A DNA stretch of 64,000 nucleotides from Variovorax sp. PAMC28562 (GTDB taxonomy: Bacteria > Pseudomonadota > Gammaproteobacteria > Burkholderiales > Burkholderiaceae_C), in assembly GCF_014303735.1 (NCBI RefSeq), contig NZ_CP060296.1, forward strand, positions 2,491,501 through 2,555,500, given 5' to 3'. Positions 44,583 to 55,252 of the stretch are shown here, in pieces; the stretch's first letter is position 1, and every line of letters starts with the position of its first letter. The position numbers were made by a program, and so were the translations under genes. The notes below the pieces were generated by a model. It was given only the letters and a program-made list of their open reading frames with translations. It searched no databases and was not told the origin of the DNA.

Positions 44583-46169
44583 TCAGGCAGGCAGTGGCGC
44601 AATGGATTCGACCGCGACGATGCCGAAGTCCTGCGGGAAGTGGTCGAGCGCCGACAGAACCGGGAAGGGCGTCATGCCACCCATGGCGCAGAGCGAGCCG
44701 TGGAGCATCGTGTCGCACAGGTCGCGCAACAGATCGACCTGCTTGACCTGCTCGTCGCTGTCTTTGCTCGCGCGGATCCTGTCGATCACCTCGACGCCGC
44801 GGGTCGAGCCGATGCGGCAGGGCGTGCATTTGCCGCACGACTCGATGGCGCAGAACTCCATCGCGTAGCGCGCCAGCTTCGACAGGTCGGCCGTGTCGTC
44901 GTGCACCACGATGCCGCCATGCCCGACCGTGCCGCCGGCCGCGGCATACGCTTCGTAGTCGAGCGGCAAGTCCCATTTCGATTCCGGCAGGTAGGCGCCG
45001 AGCGGACCGCCCACCTGCACCGCCTTGATCGGCCGGCCCGACGCCGAGCCGCCGCCGTAGTCGTAGAGCAGTTCGCGCAGCGTCACGCCGAATGCCTTTT
45101 CGACCAGCCCGCCGTGCTTGATGTTGCCGGCCAGCTGAATCGGCAGCGTGCCGCGCGAGCGCCCGACGCCGAAGTCGCGATAGAACGCCGCACCACGCGC
45201 CAGGATCACCGGCACGCTGGCCAGCGTGATCACGTTGTTGATGAGCGTCGGCTTGCCGAACAGTCCGGTGATGGCCGGCAGCGGCGGCTTGGCGCGCACG
45301 ATGCCGCGCTTGCCTTCGAGGCTTTCGAGCAGCGCAGTTTCTTCGCCGCACACGTACGAGCCGGCGCCCTTGCGCACTTCGAGTGAAAAGCGGTGGCCCG
45401 AGCCGAGGATGTCTTCGCCGAGAAATCCGGCCGCGTTGGCGATGCCGATGGCCTCGTTCATGGTGGCGATCGCGTGCGGATACTCTGAGCGGATGTAGAC
45501 ATAGCCTTTCGTCGAACCGGTCGCAATGCCGGCGATGGTCATGCCCTCGATCAGCATGAACGGGTCGCCCTCCATCGTCATGCGGTCCGAGAAGGTGCCC
45601 GAATCGCCTTCGTCGGCGTTGCAGACGATGTACTTTTGCGACGCAGGCGTGGCGAGCACCGTCTTCCATTTGATGCCCGCCGGAAATGCCGCGCCACCGC
45701 GCCCGCGGAGGCCCGAGTCGAGCACCTGCTGCACGATGTCCGCGGGCATCAAGGTCATCGCACGGCGCAGGCCGGCGTAACCTTCATGGGCTTCGTAGTC
45801 GGCGAGCGACAGCGGGTCGGTGATGCCCATGCGCGAGAAGGTGAGGCGCTCCTGGTTCTTGAGGTAGGGGATGTCGTCAGTCAGGCCGAGATGCAGGGGA
45901 TGTGGCCTGGCGCCGGTCGGCACGATGAAGTCGACATCGAACAGGCCCGCGACATCGCCAGGCGTCACCGGCCCGTACGCGACGCGACCTGCCGACGTGG
46001 CGACCTCGACCAGAGGTTCGAGCCACATCAGGCCGCGCGATCCGTTGCGCACGATGTGGACGTAAAGTCCACGCATTTGCGCCTCGTCTGCAATGCGGCG
46101 CGCCACGCGGTCGGCACCGACAGCGAGTGCGGCGGCATCGCGTGGCACGTAGACGGTGACGGCGTTCAT
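44583..46169 (-). CDS. fdsB: Formate dehydrogenase beta subunit (NADH:FMN module)
   Basis: A 528-residue diaphorase subunit related to NuoF with a NuoE-like thioredoxin domain at its N terminus. The FMN/NADH-binding region is LRGRGGAAFPAGIKW and CNADEGDSGTFSDR. The 4Fe-4S ligands are in SCGKCTPCRIGSTRG with a later Cys in LRDLCDTMLHGSLC. It transfers electrons from FdsA to NAD+. The ATG at 46169 overlaps the stop of fdsG (ATGA). It is part of fdsGBAD. Confidence 0.94.
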   Translation of the reverse strand: MNAVTVYVPRDAAALAVGADRVARRIADEAQMRGLYVHIVRNGSRGLMWLEPLVEVATSAGRVAYGPVTPGDVAGLFDVDFIVPTGARPHPLHLGLTDDIPYLKNQERLTFSRMGITDPLSLADYEAHEGYAGLRRAMTLMPADIVQQVLDSGLRGRGGAAFPAGIKWKTVLATPASQKYIVCNADEGDSGTFSDRMTMEGDPFMLIEGMTIAGIATGSTKGYVYIRSEYPHAIATMNEAIGIANAAGFLGEDILGSGHRFSLEVRKGAGSYVCGEETALLESLEGKRGIVRAKPPLPAITGLFGKPTLINNVITLASVPVILARGAAFYRDFGVGRSRGTLPIQLAGNIKHGGLVEKAFGVTLRELLYDYGGGSASGRPIKAVQVGGPLGAYLPESKWDLPLDYEAYAAAGGTVGHGGIVVHDDTADLSKLARYAMEFCAIESCGKCTPCRIGSTRGVEVIDRIRASKDSDEQVKQVDLLRDLCDTMLHGSLCAMGGMTPFPVLSALDHFPQDFGIVAVESIAPLPA

Positions 46170-46729
46170 GCGCTGATTCCGGTCGACTCGGTGCCTGCGG
46201 TGCCTGCGGTGACTTCGGCGATCAGCGCATCGAAAGCCCGCGGCGTCATGCGCGCGTGCAATTCATCGTCAAGCATCAAGGCTGGCGACGCGGCGCACAG
46301 GCCAAGGCAAAAGACCGATTCCAGCGTGAAGGCGCCATCCGTCGAAGCGCTGCTCTTCGTGCCGCCGTGCGCCGAACAGCCGAGGCGGAGTTCCGCATGC
46401 GCCATCAGGGCATCGGCGCCCATCGACTGACACGCCTCGGCGCGGCAGATCTGCAGCACATGCCGCGCCGCGGGCGCGCTCCGAAAGTGATGGTAGTAAG
46501 TGATGACGCCGTGTACTTCGGCGCGCGACAGGTTCAATGCGTCGGCGATGGCCAGCACCTGATCGGAGGGGACATAGCCGAGCGCGTCTTGAACCTCGTG
46601 GAGGATCGGCAGCAGTGCACCGGGTTCGCTGGCGCGGCGCGTCAGCACGTCGCGCACGACGGAAGCCGCGTCGGTATGTGGTGAGGACCGGGCCGAGAGT
46701 GCAGGCGAGGGGTGGGCCAGTGGAATCAT
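46166..46729 (-). CDS. fdsG: Formate dehydrogenase gamma subunit ([2Fe-2S], NuoE-like)
   Basis: A 187-residue thioredoxin-like [2Fe-2S] subunit. Helices in the first part ([22 protein letters not shown], then [19 protein letters not shown]) are followed by the four cluster Cys in [10 protein letters not shown] and [10 protein letters not shown]. It is the first gene of the fds operon. The ATG at 46729 was preferred; an in-frame TTG five codons upstream is possible. It is divergent from icd, and no clear regulator gene is next to it. Confidence 0.92.
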   Translation of the reverse strand: MIPLAHPSPALSARSSPHTDAASVVRDVLTRRASEPGALLPILHEVQDALGYVPSDQVLAIADALNLSRAEVHGVITYYHHFRSAPAARHVLQICRAEACQSMGADALMAHAELRLGCSAHGGTKSSASTDGAFTLESVFCLGLCAASPALMLDDELHARMTPRAFDALIAEVTAGTAGTESTGISA

Positions 46730-46889
46730 CGTGTATTCAGACAAAGTCTCGACCTTCAGCGCCGGTCAGTCCAATTCAATCCAAAAATGGACCGATGCAT
46801 TCGTGAAATCAGGGTTTTCCAGCGTTCGGACTGGCAGTCCGCTCGGCGACAGAGCGACAATTACGCATCTTCATCAAGGAATCACGCGC

Positions 46890-49118
<2,229 letters not shown>

Positions 49119-49133
<15 letters not shown>

Positions 49134-49372
49134 TTCGTGCCTTAAGGGAAGGGCGGTCCGCACCGCCTTCGTCACGTCGACGAGTCGCAAGAGGTTGGTC
49201 TTGAACATGGCGCGCACAGGAGCGTCGTCGCCTTCCTCGATGGCAGCAAGATAGCCATAGCCTGCGTTGTTGACGAGCGCGCCGCTCGGCCGAAGCGGCG
49301 CGTGGCTTCGGCCACGACCGCCGCAATCTGCTCGGGCTGCGTCACGTCAAGAGCGAGGGCCAGCGCTCGCTC
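49119..49372 (-). pseudogene. SDR oxidoreductase, internal fragment with a frameshift
   Basis: On the minus strand, one frame reads ALALDVTQPEQIAAVVAEATRRFG (typical SDR region before NNAG). After a frame change it continues ALVNNAGYGYLAAIEEGDDAPV, then FKTNLLRLVDVTKAV, and stops at 49119. The N-terminal nucleotide-binding motif and the YxxxK active site are both missing. It is a relic of a classical SDR gene. It fills most of the 360-base gap between icd and the alcohol dehydrogenase; the rest (about 49373-49493) shows no clear signal. Confidence 0.75.
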
Positions 49373-49493
49373 AGTCGGTCCCGATCATCACGCTCGACGC
49401 TGGCGGCAATTTCGAGTGTCACTTCAGTGGTGACTGGACCACGGACGATCGAAATGATCTTGCCTGGGAGGGTGTTGCGTGCGCTAGTTTTCG

Positions 49494-50555
49494 TCAGAGG
49501 GCTTCCTGCACGGTCGACATGTCGATGACGAAGCGGTACTTGACGTCGCTCTTGAGCATCCGTTCATAGGCTTCGTTGATCTGCGGCATCTTGATGACTT
49601 CGATGTCCGAGACGATGTTGTGCTTGGCGCAAAAGTCCAGCATCTCCTGCGTCTCCGGAATGCCGCCGATCATCGAGCCCGCGATGCTGCGGCGCTTGGT
49701 GATCAGGCCGAAGACGCCAGGGGAAGGATGCGGCGTGCTCGGCGCGCCGACCAGCGTCATCGTGCCGTCCATCTTCAGCAGCGCGAGGAAGGGGTCGAGG
49801 TCGTGCGACACGGCCACGGTGTTCAGGATGAAGTCGAAGCTGTTGAGATGCGCCTTCATTTCGTCGGGGTTCTTCGACACCACGACTTCCTTGGCGCCGA
49901 GGCGCAGCGCGTCGGCCGATTTGCCTGGTGATGTGGTGAACAGCACCACATGCGCACCGAGTGCCGCGGCGATCTTCACGCCCATGTGTCCCAGGCCGCC
50001 CAAACCGACGATGCCGACCTTGTGTCCCGGGCCGACTTTCCAGTGACGCAGCGGGGAGTAGGTCGTGATGCCGGCGCACAGCAGCGGCGCCACGGCGGCC
50101 AGGTCTTTTTCGTCGTGCGTTACTTTCAGCACGAACTTTTCGAAGACGACGATGTGGTCGGAGTAGCCGCCCAACGTGTTGGCGCGCGACACCTGTTCCT
50201 CGCTGTTGTAGGTGCCGGTCATGCCGTTGTCGCAATACTGCTCCAGGCCGTCGGCGCAAGGCTGGCAATGCTGGCAACTGTCGACCATGCAGCCGACGCC
50301 GACGATGTCGCCGACCTTGAACTTGGAAACATCGCCGCCGATCGCTGTCACGCGTCCGACGATTTCATGGCCGGGCACGCACGGGAACACCGCTGGCCCC
50401 CATTCGCTTTTGGCGGTGTGCAGGTCGGAGTGGCACACGCCGCAATGGAGGATGTCGATGGCAACGTCGCGCGCGGTGGGCGTGCGGCGCTCGAAGGTGA
50501 AGGGGGCGAGCGGCGTGGTGGCGGACTGGGCTGCGTAGGCGTGGGTGAGGGTCAT
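49494..50555 (-). CDS. Zinc-dependent NAD(P) alcohol dehydrogenase (YahK/CAD-like)
   Basis: A 353-residue medium-chain dehydrogenase. Catalytic zinc ligands are in HCGVCHSDLH and PGHEIVGRV; structural zinc Cys are in CQHCQPCADGLEQYC. The nucleotide-binding motif is VGIVGLGGLGHMGVKIA. The pattern fits the cinnamyl alcohol dehydrogenase/YahK-type aldehyde reductases, which usually prefer NADPH. The ATG at 50555 gives MTLTHAYAAQSATTPLAPFTFERR, the expected start. It is on the same strand as modC but 175 bp downstream, so it is probably transcribed separately. Confidence 0.92.
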   Translation of the reverse strand: MTLTHAYAAQSATTPLAPFTFERRTPTARDVAIDILHCGVCHSDLHTAKSEWGPAVFPCVPGHEIVGRVTAIGGDVSKFKVGDIVGVGCMVDSCQHCQPCADGLEQYCDNGMTGTYNSEEQVSRANTLGGYSDHIVVFEKFVLKVTHDEKDLAAVAPLLCAGITTYSPLRHWKVGPGHKVGIVGLGGLGHMGVKIAAALGAHVVLFTTSPGKSADALRLGAKEVVVSKNPDEMKAHLNSFDFILNTVAVSHDLDPFLALLKMDGTMTLVGAPSTPHPSPGVFGLITKRRSIAGSMIGGIPETQEMLDFCAKHNIVSDIEVIKMPQINEAYERMLKSDVKYRFVIDMSTVQEAL

Positions 50556-50730
50556 AGAAAATCTCGGGAGTCTGGGGGGAATGGCAAAACAGCGCGGCTG
50601 GAAAAATCGAAGTCGAAAGATACGCCGTTCGATCCACAGGCGCTCGCAAAGGGTTTCAAGTCTGGACGACGTTAGATCTCGGTGGCGAGTGCTTCGAGCG
50701 CGAAGAAGGTTTAGGCGCTGAAAGCCACGA

Positions 50731-51420
50731 TCACCGCTCGACCCGCCCGTTGTCGATATGAATGACAGATTGCGCCAGCGCTTCGACGTCTTGCGGGTCG
50801 TGCGTGACCAGCAACGTCGGCACTTGCACGCGGTCGAGCATCTCGGCCAGCTCGCGGCGCAGGCGCACGCGCAGCGGCGCGTCGAGCGCCGACAGCGGCT
50901 CGTCGAGCAGCAGCAGTTGCGGCTCCGTCGCGAGTGCGCGAGCCAGCGCCACGCGCTGCCGCTGGCCGCCTGATAAGTGCCGCGGCATCGCATCGCGCAA
51001 TCGCACCAGATCGAATTGCTGCATCAGCGCATCGACGCGCTCCTGCTGCGCATCGTCGGGCCGCGTGCCGAGTCGATGCACGCCGAACATCAGGTTCTGA
51101 GCGACGGTCATGTGCGGGAACAGCGCATAGTCCTGGAACACCATGCCGACGCGGCGCGAGCGCGCTGGCAGATCAATGCCGCGTGCCGAGTCGAGTAGCG
51201 CATGCGAGCCGATACGCACATGGCCGCGCACCGAGGGCGTGAGGCCGGCGATTGCCATCAGCACGGTCGATTTTCCGGAGCCCGATGCGCCCATCAACGC
51301 GGTGCGGTGAGCGGTTGAAGTGAAGCGTGAATGCAGCTCGAAGACGCGTTCGGCAGTCTGAAGCGTGAGCCGCAAATCGACGTCGAGCGCCGGAGCAATA
51401 GAAGGCAGCGAGGCAGTCAT
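50731..51420 (-). CDS. modC: Molybdate ABC transporter ATP-binding protein, short form
   Basis: A 229-residue ABC ATPase that drives molybdate import. Walker A is GASGSGKST (residues 44-52), the Q-loop is VFQDYALFPHM, the signature is LSGGQRQRVALARAL and Walker B is LLLLDEPLSALD. The family usually has about 350 residues with a C-terminal molybdate-binding TOBE (Mop) domain; here that domain is absent and the protein ends at IHIDNGRVER. The molybdate-sensing role is therefore left to modE. The ATG is 1 bp after the modB stop. Confidence 0.9.
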   Translation of the reverse strand: MTASLPSIAPALDVDLRLTLQTAERVFELHSRFTSTAHRTALMGASGSGKSTVLMAIAGLTPSVRGHVRIGSHALLDSARGIDLPARSRRVGMVFQDYALFPHMTVAQNLMFGVHRLGTRPDDAQQERVDALMQQFDLVRLRDAMPRHLSGGQRQRVALARALATEPQLLLLDEPLSALDAPLRVRLRRELAEMLDRVQVPTLLVTHDPQDVEALAQSVIHIDNGRVER

Positions 51421-51421
51421 C

Positions 51422-52075
51422 TCAATGCCGCGCTTGCAGCAAGCGGCTCGACACCACGAGTACCGTGATGCACACCACCGAGATCACGAGCGTGAGCCAC
51501 AACGCGAGCTGGTCGTTGCCGGCTTGCACCGCTTCGTACACCGCGATCGACAGCGTTTGCGTCCTTCCGGGCAGGTTGCCGGCGATCATCAGCGTCGCGC
51601 CGAACTCGCCCATGGCGCGCGCGAAGGTGAGCATGAGCCCGGCCGCGATGCCACGCACCGCCAGCGGCAGCGCGACGCGCACGAAGACTTCGAACTCGCC
51701 GGCGCCGAGTGTTCGTGCCGCGTTGGCGAAGCGGCCGTCCACCTCTTCGAAGGCTGCCCGCGCGCCCTTGTAGACCAGCGGAAACGACACGACCGATGCA
51801 GCGATGACCGCGCCCTGCCAGGTGAAGATGAGGTTGATGCCGAACCAGCGATCGAGGTACTGCCCAAAGACGCCATTTCGGCCGATCAGCACGATCAGGT
51901 AGTACCCGATGACCGTGGGCGGCAGCACCATCGGCAGCATCAAGATCGCGTCGATGATGTTGTCGCCGGCGAACCGGCGCCGCGACATCCACCAGCCGAG
52001 TGCAATACCCACCACGCCCGCAATGAGCGTGGCGATGAGGGCGACTTTGAGCGTCAGCCAGAGAGGAGTGAGCAA
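51422..52075 (-). CDS. modB: Molybdate ABC transporter permease
   Basis: A 217-residue inner-membrane permease with about five or six helices. Typical motifs are MLPMVLPPTVIGYYLIVLIGRNG, FTWQGAVIAASVVSFPLVYKGARAAFEEVD and the EAA-type cytoplasmic loop AARTLGAGEFEVFVRVALPLA. FARAMGEFGATLMIAGNLPGRTQT is the ModB signature. It is the middle gene of modABC. Confidence 0.94.
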   Translation of the reverse strand: MLTPLWLTLKVALIATLIAGVVGIALGWWMSRRRFAGDNIIDAILMLPMVLPPTVIGYYLIVLIGRNGVFGQYLDRWFGINLIFTWQGAVIAASVVSFPLVYKGARAAFEEVDGRFANAARTLGAGEFEVFVRVALPLAVRGIAAGLMLTFARAMGEFGATLMIAGNLPGRTQTLSIAVYEAVQAGNDQLALWLTLVISVVCITVLVVSSRLLQARH

Positions 52076-52094
52076 AGGGGCAGGCTCTTCGCAC

Positions 52095-52871
52095 TCAGGG
52101 CTTGGAGAATCCGAAGCGCTGCAAGATGGCTTGGCCCGGCGCGCTGCGCACGTAGGCGATGAATTCGACGGCCAGCGCGGGCTGCTTGCTGGTCGCGACC
52201 TGCGCGATGGGGTAGCTCACCGGCGTGGTGGTCGGCACCGTCAGCGCGATGCGCGTCTTGTCGGGTTCGATCATGGCGTCGGTGCGGTAGACGAAGCCGG
52301 CATCGACCTCGCCGCGCGCCACGTAGTTGAGCACCTGCCGCACGCTCTCGCCGTAGATCCATCTGGGCTGCAGCGTGGCGGTGAGGCCGGCCTTTTCGAT
52401 GGCCTCGGTGGTGTAGCGGCCGACGGGCACGGTGGCCGGCGTGCCGGTCGACACGCGCTGGTACGTCGCGCCGCTCAAGTCGTTGAGCTGCTTCGGGGTC
52501 TCTTTGGCGTTCGAAGGCACGATCAGCACCAGCGTGTTGGCTGCGAAGTCGACCCGCGTCGGCGCGGCCAGGAGGTTCGCGGTCGCGGCCTTGTTCATCG
52601 TTTCCTGGTCGGCCGACGCGAACACGTCGACCGGCGCGCCTTGCTGGATTTGCGCGAGCAACGGTCCCGATGCCGCAAAGTTGAAGGTGACCTTGGCACC
52701 CGGCTTGCTCTGCTCGAAGGCCCGGCCGACGGCCTGGAACGCATTGGTCAAACTGGCGGCGGCCGAGACCACGAGCTCTTGCGCCTGGGAGGCGGCGCTG
52801 CCTGCCAGCAGCACTGTGCACAGGACCACGGTGCGCAGTGGGTTGGTCAGGCGGCGGGTCGTCGTCTTCAT
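52095..52871 (-). CDS. modA: Molybdate ABC transporter substrate-binding protein
   Basis: A 258-residue periplasmic molybdate-binding protein. The signal peptide is LRTVVLCTVLLAGSAASQAQ; the mature part begins ELVVSAAASLTNAFQAVG, with oxyanion-binding Ser residues, followed by FNFAASGPLLAQIQQGAPVDVFASAD. The ATG at 52871 is preferred to a TTG one codon earlier. It is the first gene of modABC, and a ModE-type box lies 20 bases upstream of its start (52891-52913). Confidence 0.94.
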   Translation of the reverse strand: MKTTTRRLTNPLRTVVLCTVLLAGSAASQAQELVVSAAASLTNAFQAVGRAFEQSKPGAKVTFNFAASGPLLAQIQQGAPVDVFASADQETMNKAATANLLAAPTRVDFAANTLVLIVPSNAKETPKQLNDLSGATYQRVSTGTPATVPVGRYTTEAIEKAGLTATLQPRWIYGESVRQVLNYVARGEVDAGFVYRTDAMIEPDKTRIALTVPTTTPVSYPIAQVATSKQPALAVEFIAYVRSAPGQAILQRFGFSKP

Positions 52872-52890
52872 CAAAGCAGCTCCTTCGGAA

Positions 52891-52913
52891 CGCTATTCAG
52901 ATATGGAATAACG
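52891..52913. promoter_or_regulatory. ModE-type box 1 (modA promoter)
   Basis: CGCTAT-N11-ATAACG, with the extended arms CGCTATTC and GAATAACG differing at one base. It resembles the E. coli ModE operator (CGTTAT...ATAACG). It is 20 bases from the modA ATG, in position to block transcription when molybdate-bound ModE is attached. A modE gene lies 635 bp away. Confidence 0.7.
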
Positions 52914-53006
52914 ATGATAACAATGCGACGCGTCGAGCAGGGTTTGTTGCGAGTCGGTCGGCGTTCAAGAAGGACTGCTTGGCGCCGGACAGTCGAACTC
53001 ATCCGG

Positions 53007-53029
53007 CGCTATGCAAAAGTGGAATAGCG
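53007..53029. promoter_or_regulatory. ModE-type box 2
   Basis: CGCTAT-N11-ATAGCG, a perfect 6-base inverted repeat with exactly the same spacing as box 1. It lies in the same divergent region, 86 bases upstream of the DUF3297 gene and 136 upstream of modA. It could serve modA, the DUF3297 gene, or both by looping. Confidence 0.65.
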
Positions 53030-53114
53030 AAAGTGTAGAACGTGCAAAGCGAGCCTGCTCGAATCGCGTTCAAAATGAAGAGACTCGAAAGAACCCGGAA
53101 CCGGACCGACATTC

Positions 53115-53402
53115 ATGACCGACACAACCGCCACCGCCACCGCCACCGCCACCGCCACCGAATCCACGCAGAAGCCACAGCTGCCCGACCACCTGTCCAT
53201 CGATCCGCGCAGTCCGCACCACGTGGCCGCCGTCTTCGACCACGACATCGGCATCACCTTCAACGGAAAAGACAGGGTCGACGTCGAGGAATACTGCGTC
53301 AGCGAAGGCTGGATCAAGGTGCCCGCGGGCAAGGCGCTCGACCGCAACGGCAAGCCGCTGCTGATCAAGCTGAAGGGCAAGGTCGAGGCGTTCTACCGCT
53401 AG
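53115..53402 (+). CDS. DUF3297-family protein
   Basis: A 95-residue soluble protein. The conserved DUF3297 core covers about residues 22-95 (LPDHLSIDPRSPHHVAAVFDHDIGI, then FNGKDRVDVEEYCVSEGWIKV, then IKLKGKVEAFY). The N terminus is a Thr-Ala repeat encoded by five exact ACCGCC units (53127-53156). It is divergent from modA, has a ModE-type box upstream, and is followed by modE on the same strand. Function unknown; the context hints at a link to molybdate, but the family is also found away from mod genes. Confidence 0.85.
   Translation: MTDTTATATATATATESTQKPQLPDHLSIDPRSPHHVAAVFDHDIGITFNGKDRVDVEEYCVSEGWIKVPAGKALDRNGKPLLIKLKGKVEAFYR
53127..53160 (+). repeat. ACCGCC microsatellite encoding Thr-Ala repeats
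   Basis: Five exact copies of the hexamer ACCGCC followed by ACCG, inside the first codons of the DUF3297 gene. Six-base units preserve the frame, so slippage would only change the length of the Thr-Ala leader. Confidence 0.85.
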
Positions 53403-53547
53403 CTGCTCGTTCGAACAGCGTCGGTCGCGATCAGCCCGGTTCGGTACACCGTCGCGATCACGGTCCTTTGGCGCTACCTGTCTGGAGCCTGACTTGATGT
53501 AGGTCGGGCGGACGGCATAGCGATTCGGTCACCCGCACAATCCTTGC

Positions 53548-54348
53548 ATGAAGATCCCCCGTTTCACCGATGCCCTGGGCCACAGCCAGAGCGACAAACG
53601 CATCGATATCCTGCGCGGCATTGGGCGCAGCGGCAGCATTTCTCAAGCTGCACGCGACGCGTCGGTGAGCTACAAGGCAGCGTGGCAGGCGATCAATACG
53701 CTGACCAACCTGGCGGGCGTGCCGCTGGTGGAGCGCGCGGTCGGCGGCGCGGGAGGTGGCGGTGCTTCGCTCACACCACAGGGCGTGCAATTGCTGGAAC
53801 TGTCCGAGGCGCTCGACGCGGCGCGCACGGCCGTGCAACAGCGCTGGCGCAATTCATTGGGCGCTGGTGCCATCGCGGCGGGCGTCGATGCCGATCGTGT
53901 GGCGGAACTGGGGGTGACCCGGCTCGCGCTGCGCACCAGCATGCGCAACCAACTGCCCGCTATCGTCGCGGCCATCGACACGACAGGTCCGATCTCGCGC
54001 GTGGTTTTGCAGTTGGGCAATGATGCCGCGGTGACGGCGCGCATCACCCGTGAGAGCACCGAACTGCTTGGTCTGGTCGTGGGTATACGGGTGGTCGCGC
54101 TGTGCAAGGCGACCGCAGTCCGCGTTTGCCGCGCCGATGACGCGGTGCCCGCGGCGCATCCATCGAATCGTATCGACGGCAGAGTGACCTCGATGGAGCG
54201 GGGTGAGTCGGGCGATGAAGTCTCGCTCGTCTTCAGCGGCGGCGTGCAATTGGTCGGCTTCGCGGGAACGGGCAGCGGTTTGCGTGTGCGCGGTCGCGTC
54301 ACCGCCGAAATCGATGAGGCGTCGTTGGTCGTCGCGCTGGCGGCTTGA
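53548..54348 (+). CDS. modE: Molybdate-responsive transcriptional regulator ModE
   Basis: A 266-residue LysR-like winged-helix regulator with two C-terminal molybdate-binding TOBE/Mop domains. The DNA-binding part is KRIDILRGIGRSGSISQAARDASVSYKAAWQAINTL, including the ModE-typical SYKAAWQ. The first TOBE domain includes RTSMRNQLPAIVAAI and the second includes NRIDGRVTSMERGESGDEVSLVF. In the molybdate-bound state ModE represses modABC and can activate molybdoenzyme genes. The mod operon with two boxes lies 700 bp upstream. Confidence 0.93.
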   Translation: MKIPRFTDALGHSQSDKRIDILRGIGRSGSISQAARDASVSYKAAWQAINTLTNLAGVPLVERAVGGAGGGGASLTPQGVQLLELSEALDAARTAVQQRWRNSLGAGAIAAGVDADRVAELGVTRLALRTSMRNQLPAIVAAIDTTGPISRVVLQLGNDAAVTARITRESTELLGLVVGIRVVALCKATAVRVCRADDAVPAAHPSNRIDGRVTSMERGESGDEVSLVFSGGVQLVGFAGTGSGLRVRGRVTAEIDEASLVVALAA

Positions 54349-54364
54349 AGTCGGGACCTGGACT

Positions 54365-54673
54365 CTATCTGCCGGGTGCACTGACCCCGGTAGACGTTGC
54401 GGAGGCACCGCGGAACGCCGCAAAATCTTTGACAGCGAGTTCGATCGGACGTGACGGGTCGATGCGGTATTGGACCAACGCTTCGGCTGCGAGCAGGTCT
54501 CGGTGACGGCCGCACAAATCGATCCAGCTTTCTCCGCCCAGCCGGTTGCCAAAAACGTGCGAGAGCGTCTGCTCCGAAATGTCGGCGAGGATTCTTCCGC
54601 CATCGTTGCCATCGGGATAAAACGCAAACCGGATCGAGCCGAGATCGAAACGGTGAATGCCTTCGAATGTCAT
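54365..54673 (-). CDS. Small hypothetical protein (DUF1488-like)
   Basis: A 102-residue soluble protein. FDLGSIRFAFYPDGNDGGRILADISEQTLSHVFG followed by a helix containing AAEALVQYRID resembles small DUF1488-type proteins, but the match is from memory. The ATG at 54673 opens the frame. It converges with modE, 16 bp apart. GC content starts to drop in this stretch. Function unknown. Confidence 0.55.
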   Translation of the reverse strand: MTFEGIHRFDLGSIRFAFYPDGNDGGRILADISEQTLSHVFGNRLGGESWIDLCGRHRDLLAAEALVQYRIDPSRPIELAVKDFAAFRGASATSTGVSAPGR

Positions 54674-54960
54674 ATGTTTGATGTCTCTTCTTTATGTGAT
54701 GGCGCGAAGCGGCGCAAGCGCCGAAGAGCCGCCTGGGCGAGCCTGCAGAGTATTGGGCATCGCTCGACGTGTGTATGTGCGTTGGCGTACACCATTGCTC
54801 ATCGACGGCGCCATGACAACCGGTGCAACGCGTAGGACCTTTCGCCTTGCGAACAGCGAGGTTGCTATTGAGGTCCCAAAGGCGCTGAATGATGTGCAGG
54901 GTCGCAATCAACCGAAGGTCAACAGGCTGACGGCGCGACTTCGTTCAACATCTGGAAGGA

Positions 54961-55182
54961 ATGATTTTGGCTATTGTTAAAGACGTATGCATCGAACAAT
55001 TGCAGGTGGGGGACCTGGTGTACACCGGGTCGACCCGACACCTTGCCGAGGAATGGCAGACGGTCCGTTCGGTCAAGAGTCCGAGTGATTCGTCGACGAC
55101 GTATGGGGTGGGCTTCGGGGGTCTGACGATAGAGCGGCAGTCCGGTACCAAGATGCGTGTGCAGATTGGCGAGGATCGCTGA
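54961..55182 (+). CDS. Small hypothetical protein
   Basis: A 73-residue protein with alternating charged and hydrophobic residues (CIEQLQVGDLVYTGSTRHLAEEW, then GVGFGGLTIERQSGTKMRVQI), likely a small beta-rich domain. GGAAGGA abuts the ATG, closer than usual. The base composition is lower in GC than its neighbours, which points to a horizontally acquired or fast-evolving stretch. The 287 bases before it (54674-54960) show no clear gene. I do not recognise the family. Confidence 0.45.
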   Translation: MILAIVKDVCIEQLQVGDLVYTGSTRHLAEEWQTVRSVKSPSDSSTTYGVGFGGLTIERQSGTKMRVQIGEDR

Positions 55183-55252
55183 CATCGCTGACATCGCCGG
55201 CCCCGGTCCATTCATGCATTCCCCTCGGTGCATGCATGGCGAACGCCGATGG

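Noticed and set aside
49373..49493. Short plus-strand frame giving VPIITLDAGGNFECHFSGDW
   Set aside because: It overlaps the SDR fragment and the alcohol dehydrogenase end, and has no start signal or family match.
50556..50993. N-terminal extension of the alcohol dehydrogenase into modC
   Set aside because: The open frame runs upstream, but the extra residues are the wrong-frame translation of modC; the family start is at 50555.
54657..54980. A 107-codon plus-strand frame before the small hypothetical gene
   Set aside because: No ribosome site, no recognisable domain, and it overlaps both neighbouring small genes.
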